DNA of 12,708 nt, from positions 1-12,708 of the forward strand of contig JAHECH010000054.1 of the NCBI GenBank assembly GCA_024641835.1. Reading direction: 5' to 3'. Position 1 is the stretch's first letter; the number at the start of each line of letters is the position of its first letter. Origin of the DNA: Deltaproteobacteria bacterium. Its GTDB lineage: Bacteria > Desulfobacterota > DSM-4660 > Desulfatiglandales > HGW-15. This document shows positions 8,264 to 12,708 of this stretch, in pieces. The translations under genes were made by a program, and so were the position numbers. Below the pieces are notes generated by a model that made no database searches, had not been told where the DNA came from, and saw only the letters and a program-made list of their open reading frames with translations.

Positions 8264-9178
8264 TCAGTCTTCCGCCACCAGGCTCCATATCCTTTTCAAT
8301 GGCAGTTCCGCTTTCAGTTCGTCGTCGAATTTGTCGGTCAGGTCTGCGAGCTTAAGTTCTTTCGTGGTTTTGAAGGTCCCTACTGTGACGGTTGCGCCTT
8401 TCCAGGGTCTTACTTCTGATATCGCTGTTTTTTCGTCGCTTGCCAGGTATAGGACTGGTATGCCGGGCGGGTTCGCTCTTCCTCCTTCAGTCACTTTCTC
8501 GGGCGGCCGGGCTCCCATTTCTTCTTTTGGCAATGGCTTTGTTCTTTCTCCTGAGTCGAGGCGGGCTCTGTAATATGTCTGTCCCGCGCTCACTTTTGTT
8601 TCCAGGCCTAGGAGTGTCTCTCGTATGGTGGCGATGAAGTATGAGATGCGTTCGTCTTTAATGAGGAATCGGCGCTCGTGCATGAGGTATGTGCGAAGCC
8701 GCCACCAAAGCTCGCCTGACCCGTCATCGTCGTCCCTCGTGTAGAGCGTGCCCAGGTCTGGCGGTCCGTCGTCGGGGCTGTGCTTGTCGTACGTCCCTCC
8801 GCTGATTACTGACTTGAAGAACTCCTGGTGCATGTCGTCGTCCACCTGGTCTGAGAATATATCGTACCAGTGGTCTTCGAGAAGCTGTGTAAGTGAATCG
8901 CCGTGGTCAATCGGGTCGTCGTCTTCAAAATAGTCTGTTCCGTATTCTATCTCGCGGTAAAGGTCGAAGATGGGCTTGAAAAGTTCATAGAGTTCGGAGG
9001 AGTCGACTGTCTTGACATTTGTGCTCCCGCACAGTTCGCAGTCGTCTTCTGTTCCTTCAGAGTTGATATGCTCTTTCACTGTAGGGCTTGTGAAGCATTC
9101 TGCGCAACAGTACATAAATCCCGTCCATCCCCCAGGTCTTATTTTCCCATTATCGGACATTCTTCCTTTGTCGTCCAT
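8264..9178 (-). CDS. Zinc-ribbon/HEPN/RES-domain protein, C-terminally truncated
   Basis: About 304 residues. Numbering from the TTG at 9181, the N-terminus has a zinc-ribbon-like pair CxxC (C26, C29) and CxxC (C48, C51), an acidic middle, and RTYLMH (163-168), an R-x4-H arrangement as in HEPN ribonucleases. This fits the HEPN/RES N-terminal family. The RES domain starts near 202: YYRARL supplies the conserved Arg (R205 or R207), then RANPPGIPVLYLASDEKTA and ISEVRPW with the conserved E256. RES proteins degrade NAD+ and act as toxins. The frame stops at 8264, before the conserved Ser segment and perhaps 70-80 residues short of the usual end, and the next gene follows at once. Catalysis may therefore be lost. 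No adjacent Xre-type antitoxin is visible. The start is uncertain: ATG 9178 has no clear Shine-Dalgarno, and the Met eight codons into the numbered frame is an alternative. It heads the leftward operon. Confidence 0.85.
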   Translation of the reverse strand: MDDKGRMSDNGKIRPGGWTGFMYCCAECFTSPTVKEHINSEGTEDDCELCGSTNVKTVDSSELYELFKPIFDLYREIEYGTDYFEDDDPIDHGDSLTQLLEDHWYDIFSDQVDDDMHQEFFKSVISGGTYDKHSPDDGPPDLGTLYTRDDDDGSGELWWRLRTYLMHERRFLIKDERISYFIATIRETLLGLETKVSAGQTYYRARLDSGERTKPLPKEEMGARPPEKVTEGGRANPPGIPVLYLASDEKTAISEVRPWKGATVTVGTFKTTKELKLADLTDKFDDELKAELPLKRIWSLVAED

Positions 9179-9191
9179 CAAAAGAAAGAAA

Positions 9192-9236
9192 GCGCTTTTC
9201 CCCTTTTCCCGCCGGGCGGAGGTGAAAGCTCATGAA
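9192..9236 (+). repeat. Leader copy A, upstream of the 47-residue gene
   Basis: GCGC followed by a pyrimidine-rich tract, then GGAGGTG, AAAGCT and ATGAA. The layout recurs at 9381-9426 with about three quarters identity and a one-base gap. The GGAGGTG is a near-perfect Shine-Dalgarno seven bases from the ATG at 9232. Confidence 0.65.
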
Positions 9237-9375
9237 CGTTGAGGTTAGTAATGGCCCGAGGAGGTTGCTGGTTGTGACGTTGCCCAATGGCAAGAGGTAT
9301 TTTCGGGATGATCGGTTGAGGCAGTGGCGGAATGTTGAGAATCCGCATGACTTCATAGATTTTCCCGATGACTGA
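9232..9375 (+). CDS. Small hypothetical protein, 47 residues
   Basis: A short gene starting MNVEVSNG and ending FIDFPDD. It is supported by a strong GGAGGTGA ribosome-binding site seven bases before the ATG, and by a protein-like sequence: LLVVTLPNGKRYFRDDRLRQ followed by WRNVENPHDFIDF. The NGK.YF.D.RLR and RNV.NPHDFI patterns look like a family of tiny archaeal and bacterial proteins of unknown function; this is recollection, not a search. It is divergent from the RES gene and lies 46 bases upstream of the small regulator gene, with which it is probably cotranscribed. Confidence 0.6.
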   Translation: MNVEVSNGPRRLLVVTLPNGKRYFRDDRLRQWRNVENPHDFIDFPDD

Positions 9376-9380
9376 TGTCG

Positions 9381-9426
9381 GCGCTTTCTCACCCTTCTCC
9401 CTGTGTGGAGGTGGAAAGCTTATGAA
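9381..9426 (+). repeat. Leader copy B, upstream of the HTH gene
   Basis: A second copy of the GCGCTTT / pyrimidine tract / GGAGGTG / AAAGCT / ATGAA leader found at 9192-9236. The Shine-Dalgarno sits eight bases from the ATG at 9422. The shared layout suggests duplication of a gene start or a conserved translation-initiation leader. Confidence 0.65.
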
Positions 9427-9607
9427 GAAGAGTGATTTGTTGGTTTTGTCGTGTTTGAGGAAGGATGCCCGGATGAAGCTGACTGAGATGTCTAGGATTA
9501 CGAGGGTTCCGGTGTCGACGTGTTTTGACAGGATTCGGGCTTTGGAGGATGAGGAGGTGGTGAGGCGGCATGGCTGCCTGGTGAGTTTTGAGAAGCTGGG
9601 TTTTTAA
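9422..9607 (+). CDS. Small Lrp/AsnC-type helix-turn-helix regulator
   Basis: A 61-residue protein starting MKKSDLLVLSCLRKDARMKL. Residues 5-50 match the N-terminal winged helix-turn-helix of Lrp/AsnC regulators: a first helix, then LTEMSRITRVPVSTCFDRIRALEDEEVV, where PVSTCFDRIRALE is the DNA-recognition helix region. The protein ends RHGCLVSFEKLGF and has no ligand-binding RAM domain. Such stand-alone domains are frequent in archaea, including DPANN lineages, and less typical of bacteria. I chose the ATG at 9422 because of its GGAGGTGG ribosome-binding site; the frame opens 18 codons earlier at 9368 without one. It probably binds DNA as a dimer; targets are unknown, and the nearby operon is only a guess. 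Confidence 0.75.
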   Translation: MKKSDLLVLSCLRKDARMKLTEMSRITRVPVSTCFDRIRALEDEEVVRRHGCLVSFEKLGF

Positions 9608-9733
9608 GGGTGGGCTTTGGTTGTGTTCTCGGCTCACAACGGTGGAGGGATCTTCTTATCCGAACTTGTCAAAACCATCACCATCCAGGAGGACAAGCTC
9701 ACCGTAGAATACCACCCGCCGATTATTCCGAAC

Positions 9734-9757
9734 AAAAAAAGCCCAACCGGGAAGGGC
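9734..9757 (-). terminator. Intrinsic terminator of the tRNA-Lys/tRNA-Glu unit
   Basis: Reading leftward, GCCC pairs with GGGC across a nine-base segment (9757-9741), and the stem is followed directly by seven T (9740-9734). It lies 22 bases past the tRNA-Glu CCA end, as expected for Rho-independent termination. Confidence 0.75.
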
Positions 9758-9779
9758 GAAGCTTTTTCTGTAATTGACA

Positions 9780-9857
9780 TGGCGTCCCCAACGAGATTTG
9801 AACTCGTGTTGCCGACGTGAAAGGCCGGTGTCCTGGACCGGGCTAGACGATGGGGAC
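9780..9857 (-). tRNA. tRNA-Glu (UUC)
   Basis: The cloverleaf folds fully: acceptor GTCCCCA with TGGGGAC, discriminator G and an encoded CCA. The D-arm is GTCT...AGGAC. The anticodon stem CCGGC/GTCGG has one G-U pair around loop CTTTCAC, placing UUC at 9821-9819. The T-arm is ACGAG TTCAAAT CTCGT. The encoded CCA and the overall sequence look bacterial. It is transcribed leftward with tRNA-Lys and precedes the terminator at 9757-9734. Confidence 0.95.
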
Positions 9858-9888
9858 GCTAAGGAATAAGCGTTGAATGGTCACCGTC

Positions 9889-9951
9889 GAGGCTCGCCCG
9901 GTGAAATACGCTTCGCTGTCCCTTTCGGGAATTTCACGGGGCAGGCGCCTC
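9889..9951 (-). repeat. 63-base imperfect palindrome between the two tRNAs
   Basis: The outer arms GAGGC and GCCTC, then GCCCGGTGAAAT against ATTTCACGGGGC, form a long stem with few mismatches. The interior holds a smaller TCCC/GGGA hairpin. It lies in the transcribed spacer of the tRNA-Lys/tRNA-Glu unit. It may be a processing structure or an inserted palindromic repeat; no T-run follows, so it is not an intrinsic terminator. Confidence 0.6.
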
Positions 9952-9975
9952 ATAAGGGTCCAACATATTCGGTTG

Positions 9976-10051
9976 TGGTGGGCCGTGCGAGGATCGAACT
10001 CACGACCAACGGATTAAAAGTCCGCTGCTCTACCGACTGAGCTAACGGCCC
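9976..10051 (-). tRNA. tRNA-Lys (UUU)
   Basis: A complete 76-base cloverleaf: acceptor GGGCCGT with ACGGCCC, discriminator A and an encoded CCA. The D-arm contains the AGCTCAGTCGGTAGAGC pattern, the anticodon loop CTTTTAA places UUU at 10018-10016, and the T-loop is TTCGATC. It is the first gene of the leftward tRNA unit, and its promoter lies 16 bases upstream. Confidence 0.97.
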
Positions 10052-10066
10052 AAATCGTAAATTTTC

Positions 10067-10095
10067 TTTATAATACCCTTAAGATAGCTTGTCAA
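10067..10095 (-). promoter_or_regulatory. Sigma-70 promoter of the tRNA-Lys/tRNA-Glu unit
   Basis: On the minus strand, a perfect TTGACA (-35, 10095-10090) and TATAAA (-10, 10072-10067) are separated by exactly 17 bases. The start of transcription would fall near 10060, nine or so bases before the tRNA-Lys 5' end. This is strong evidence for a bacterial host. Confidence 0.85.
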
Positions 10096-10184
10096 AATGT
10101 TTTTTCCATCCCCCGAGTCCTCTGTCAAAGCCAGAAATGGAGAATGGCCTAAACTGAAAAAATATCATGAAAATACGAAAGAGC

Positions 10185-10209
10185 AAAAACACGAAAAAGC
10201 CTTTTCGTG
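10185..10209 (-). terminator. Intrinsic terminator of the lipoyl gene pair
   Basis: Reading leftward, CACGAAAA (10209-10202) pairs perfectly with TTTTCGTG (10197-10190) around a four-base loop, and five T follow (10189-10185). It lies downstream of the radical SAM gene and upstream of the tRNA promoter, so it would insulate the two units. Confidence 0.7.
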
Positions 10210-10242
10210 CTTTCATGGTTACTGTCCTTATCAGGGATGGTG

Positions 10243-10291
10243 GAAACCCCTCGCCTTTAGGCGAAGAAAGTTTCCCGTTGTCGCGGAGCGA
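10243..10291. repeat. Two small hairpins
   Basis: GGAAAC (10243-10248) pairs with GTTTCC, with an inner stem TCGCCT/AGGCGA. Directly after it TGTCGC pairs with GCGACA. They adjoin the palindromic repeat at 10294-10371 and may belong to the same repeat cluster. Confidence 0.55.
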
Positions 10292-10293
10292 CA

Positions 10294-10371
10294 CGTCATT
10301 CCAGCGGAAGCCGGAATCCAGTGAATAGGATACTTGGAATTCCTGGATGCCGGATCGAGTCCGGCATGACG
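10294..10371. repeat. Dispersed palindromic repeat (CGTCAT...ATGACG)
   Basis: A 78-base element with inverted ends: CGTCATTCC...ATCCAG on the left, CTGGAT...GGCATGACG on the right. The right half folds as GCCGGA/TCCGGC, and the left half contains the familiar GAAGCCGGAATCCAG. Elements with this signature are scattered through many proteobacterial and Desulfobacterota genomes and are probably mobilised in trans. It sits between convergent-free units, in the gap between the radical SAM stop and the terminator. Confidence 0.8.
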
Positions 10372-10423
10372 GCTTGATCGGCCCGCAGTCAAACCCCTCG
10401 TCTTACTGAGGAGGGTAGTTTAG

Positions 10424-11464
10424 TCATTCGATTCTGAAGATGTGCTGCTGGATGAGGGAAAGTTCGAGATCGTTGGGAGCATAGGGATAGTTCCACTGAA
10501 TGTCGTCGGGCAAGCAATTGCCGAAAGGACGGTTGCATGCGACCTGCCCATCAGGCCCTAGACATCCCGTGGTCATGAAGGGCGTTCCAAGGCTGATGAT
10601 TTGTTGGAGCCGGTCGCTTTCTACGCCGAAATCGGTAATGCGTCCCCTGTGGTCAAAGCCCATCCGCCTTTGGGAGGACAACCCTTCTTCAATGAGGTAC
10701 CGGGCAAGCTGGATTCGGAGATAGGCGGGCCAGGGGGGTTGCGACCTGTCTGCTAATTGAGATCCCTCTTCTGCAAGAAAAGCAAAGAGATGGTTGGCCA
10801 CGCCCATGGTCCACAGCTTTTCCGTGATGGAGACCATTTGTTCTTCTGTCTCGCCCATCCCTACGATCAGATGTGCACCCACGTGGGGCACCCCAAAAAC
10901 CTCAAGAGCATCATCGATCGTTGCCCAGTACTTTTCCCATTTGTGAGGCCCCGAGACTCCCTTGCCCCGATACCTTTCGAACAGAGGAGGCGTTGCCAGG
11001 TCTATGGCCACGCCAACCTTCTCTGCGCCAGCATCTTTCATCGCTCTTAAGTCGCTTTTCTCAATGATGGTCGGACTTACCAGAACGGATATGGGCAGAG
11101 AGGTTTCGGCTTTCAGCCTGCTTGTCATTTCAAACGTGTCTCTCCGGCATTTCCCGTTGGTGATCATGGAAATGCATGTGCGCTTCACATAGGAGGGAGC
11201 CTGATTTACTGCGTCGATGATCTCATCCATGGAATAGATGGGCCAATCCACGTGAATGAAGCTTTTCTCCTGATATGATCCGGGACGTTTTTTCGCAAGG
11301 CCGCAATAGGCGCAATTGGCCGAGCATCCCTCAGGATAGTGGACAAGGAGATTGACGCATCTGTTCACCGCACCGCGGTACATCCTGCCCCCCACAAGCC
11401 CGAGGGAGATGGCTGTGGCACGGCTCATCTTGGCGTATTCAGGGCTCTCTATCTTTTGCCGCAT
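10424..11464 (-). CDS. lipS2: LipS2-like radical SAM protein (lipoyl synthase component)
   Basis: About 346 residues from the ATG at 11464. The radical SAM motif CSANCAYC (C47, C51, C54 from this start) binds the 4Fe-4S cluster that cleaves S-adenosylmethionine. It is followed by GLAKKRPGSY, and later by GVAIDLATP, VGAHLIVGMGETEEQM and a biotin-synthase-like barrel. The C-terminus has a further Cys group, TTGCLGPDGQVACNRPFGNC followed by WNYPY, resembling LipS2 proteins. These work with LipS1 to insert sulfur at C6 and C8 of octanoyl-lysine on lipoyl domains or GcvH. An ATG at 11542 would add 26 residues encoded by a tandem repeat and is less likely. It lies just downstream of a lipoate-protein ligase gene in the same direction. 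LipS1 is not in the window. Other biotin-synthase-like radical SAM roles remain possible. Confidence 0.75.
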   Translation of the reverse strand: MRQKIESPEYAKMSRATAISLGLVGGRMYRGAVNRCVNLLVHYPEGCSANCAYCGLAKKRPGSYQEKSFIHVDWPIYSMDEIIDAVNQAPSYVKRTCISMITNGKCRRDTFEMTSRLKAETSLPISVLVSPTIIEKSDLRAMKDAGAEKVGVAIDLATPPLFERYRGKGVSGPHKWEKYWATIDDALEVFGVPHVGAHLIVGMGETEEQMVSITEKLWTMGVANHLFAFLAEEGSQLADRSQPPWPAYLRIQLARYLIEEGLSSQRRMGFDHRGRITDFGVESDRLQQIISLGTPFMTTGCLGPDGQVACNRPFGNCLPDDIQWNYPYAPNDLELSLIQQHIFRIE

Positions 11465-11500
11465 GATTGATTCACCGCACAGAGAGAGAGGGCGCGAAGC

Positions 11501-11538
11501 GCTCCTCGAACGCAGCGCTCCTCGAACGCAGTGCTCCT
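11501..11538. repeat. 16-base tandem repeat, about 2.4 copies
   Basis: GCTCCTCGAACGCAGY recurs with a period of 16 at 11501 and 11517, and starts again at 11533. It lies between the ligase stop (11546) and the preferred radical SAM start (11464), and overlaps an upstream in-frame ATG at 11542. On the minus strand each unit carries GAGGAG or AAGGAG, which resemble ribosome-binding sites. Confidence 0.8.
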
Positions 11539-11545
11539 TCATCGC

Positions 11546-12640
11546 TTATAAGCGTACCTGATTCTCCTTGGCCGTGAGGATGGCTTTTGCCAGTGTGGGC
11601 ACATCCAGGCCGTAAATCATGTCATCATGCCATACCTTTGAGAGATTCTCCACGATGCTCTCCTCTCTTGCGGATGTCCATTTCAGGGCATTCTCAATGC
11701 GGTTGATGTCTTCGCTGGTTGAAAAAAAGTCGCCTGTGATGATCACACTCTCGATGGAGCCCCCGGCGAGGGACAGGTAGACTTCCAGAAGGCCGCCCCT
11801 GGTTTTCAGACGGCCCACCCCCATCCTTGACCGGGGATACTTGTGGAAAAAGATCCAGTCCTTATTCGTGTACCTTTCCCTGATGAACCTCTCGATGGTC
11901 TGTTTTTCCCAACTGTCAGGTTGATCTTCCTGAAAACGAATGCCGAATACGGTCTCGAAAGATTCGTGGATCGCGTCCATAACCGTAGTCACACCGACAT
12001 CTTTCCCAAGTTCCGCTCGAACCGTTGTCATCCGCTGGCTGAAACAGTTGTAGCCTTTGTCGCTCAATTTCACCAGCGGCGTGTTCATGATATCGGTCAT
12101 CAGTTCTACATCGAAGTCCACAAGGAAGCTTGTGTGGAAGAGAAGGCTCTTTCCTGTCTCCGATGCAGCGGACAGGCCTGCGATCTTTTTCCCTGCCACT
12201 TCCAGGTCATTCTTGGGCCTGAAGTACGCAGGGATGCCCAGCTTCTCAAGAGCCTTGATCAGCACCTCGCCCACGGATTCAAAAACTCCTCCCACACTCC
12301 CGGTTTTGAGGCCCGGGCAGTCCACGTTGATGCCAAGCCCGAGGGCAATGATCGCGGGTCCCATGATGACTGTTCCGCCTCCTGTACTTCTCCGGTTGTA
12401 TTCGATACCCCGGGCCTGGCAGCGATCCAGCCTCAGGGATGCCTCAATGTCCTGGTATTTGCCGACGATGACGGAAGGAACAAAGGTGTACAGATGAAGG
12501 ATTGGAGAAGAACCGTGCTGAGCTACTGACTGGGGGAGCATGTCGTCCACCGCAAGCCCTTCAGCCGTAGATACGGACCGGGATGTGTCACGAAAAAGAC
12601 GCCAACAGGGTGTCATCGCGAAGCTCGGAGAAAACCTCAT
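11546..12640 (-). CDS. Lipoate-protein ligase A family protein
   Basis: 364 residues. The catalytic fold of lipoate/octanoate ligases is clear: RRSTGGGTVIMG (83-94), the adenylate-binding loop; KNDLEVAGKKIAGLS (143-157), with the lysine (K152) that contacts the acyl-adenylate; and LLFHTSFLVDFD (166-177). The C-terminal 110 residues, with YTNKDWIFFH, form the accessory LplB-like domain, so this is a two-domain ligase. It would transfer lipoate or octanoate, via the AMP ester, to lysine of lipoyl domains or GcvH in the cytoplasm. Pairing with a LipS2-like gene suggests it supplies octanoyl-protein for sulfur insertion, as in the sLpl(AB)-LipS1/LipS2 systems. The ATG at 12640 lacks a clear Shine-Dalgarno; Met9 is an alternative start. 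The upstream promoter is not visible. Confidence 0.9.
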   Translation of the reverse strand: MRFSPSFAMTPCWRLFRDTSRSVSTAEGLAVDDMLPQSVAQHGSSPILHLYTFVPSVIVGKYQDIEASLRLDRCQARGIEYNRRSTGGGTVIMGPAIIALGLGINVDCPGLKTGSVGGVFESVGEVLIKALEKLGIPAYFRPKNDLEVAGKKIAGLSAASETGKSLLFHTSFLVDFDVELMTDIMNTPLVKLSDKGYNCFSQRMTTVRAELGKDVGVTTVMDAIHESFETVFGIRFQEDQPDSWEKQTIERFIRERYTNKDWIFFHKYPRSRMGVGRLKTRGGLLEVYLSLAGGSIESVIITGDFFSTSEDINRIENALKWTSAREESIVENLSKVWHDDMIYGLDVPTLAKAILTAKENQVRL

Positions 12641-12678
12641 CTTCCGTGGTGGGAATCGCTAACCTTACTGGAGCTGGC

Positions 12679-12708
12679 TGGCACAAGGTACAAGGTACAC
12701 GGCACAAG
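12679..12708. repeat. Short ACAAGGT/GGCACAAG repeats
   Basis: GGCACAAGGTACAAGGTACA is followed by CGGCACAAG at the window edge, giving several partial copies of (G)(C/T)ACAAG. It probably continues beyond the window and is a low-complexity intergenic repeat. Confidence 0.5.

Noticed and set aside
9608..9780. tRNA-Glu 3' end as the island attachment site
   Set aside because: The tRNA terminator is still in place 22 bases downstream. No integrase is seen, and I noticed no second copy of the tRNA 3' end in the window.
9617..9820. Plus-strand frame of 67 codons
   Set aside because: It runs through the terminator and into the tRNA-Glu gene, has no ribosome-binding site, and ends in the reverse-tRNA peptide typical of false genes.
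9860..9975. CRISPR repeats or a third tRNA in the tRNA spacer
   Set aside because: There is a single palindrome only, with no regular direct repeats and no cloverleaf.
11843..12529. 228-codon plus-strand frame
   Set aside because: It is antisense to the clear lipoate-protein ligase gene.

Overview
The window looks bacterial. A consensus-like sigma-70 promoter drives a tRNA-Lys/tRNA-Glu unit, both tRNAs carry an encoded CCA end, and two hairpins followed by T-runs look like intrinsic terminators. The right side also carries a CGTCAT...ATGACG palindromic dispersed repeat of the kind common in Desulfobacterota and other proteobacteria. That lineage is a guess. Some left-side genes look more archaeal: the Argonaute resembles that of Archaeoglobus fulgidus, and a lone 61-residue Lrp/AsnC-type helix-turn-helix protein resembles many archaeal ones. 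The left 9.6 kb reads as an accessory, probably defence, region next to ordinary chromosomal genes.

Layout. Positions 1-1803 (+) hold the end of an unidentified gene with a Cys/His cluster, overlapping by 10 bp a 470-residue short Argonaute (MID-PIWI). The Argonaute lacks the PIWI catalytic aspartates at the two sites that can be judged. Converging on it from the right is a leftward gene set (9178 to 1891). It contains a zinc-ribbon/HEPN/RES protein that stops inside its RES domain, a very large NO VEIN/sacsin-like protein, and a basic protein of about 213 residues of unknown function. The large protein has an N-formylglutamate-amidohydrolase-like N-terminus, a GHKL ATPase and a C-terminal DUF3883 nuclease-like domain, and it is split into two overlapping frames near 5009. 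Positions 9232-9607 (+) hold two tiny genes with near-duplicate leaders. Positions 9728-10095 hold the tRNA operon with promoter and terminator. Positions 10185-10371 hold a terminator and palindromic repeats. Positions 10424-12640 (-) hold a lipoate-protein ligase gene followed by a LipS2-like radical SAM gene, which suggests lipoyl assembly by the LipS1/LipS2 route.

How it may work together. A nuclease-dead short Argonaute with a cotranscribed partner is the usual design of guide-dependent abortive-infection systems, where the partner is the effector. Facing it is a possible RES (NAD+-consuming family) - ATPase/nuclease - unknown protein module. A joint function is inference. Three genes of the leftward operon have reading-frame problems: a truncated RES, a -1 break in the large gene, and no normal start for the small gene. 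The module may therefore be decaying, subject to recoding, or affected by assembly indels, and this should be settled first.
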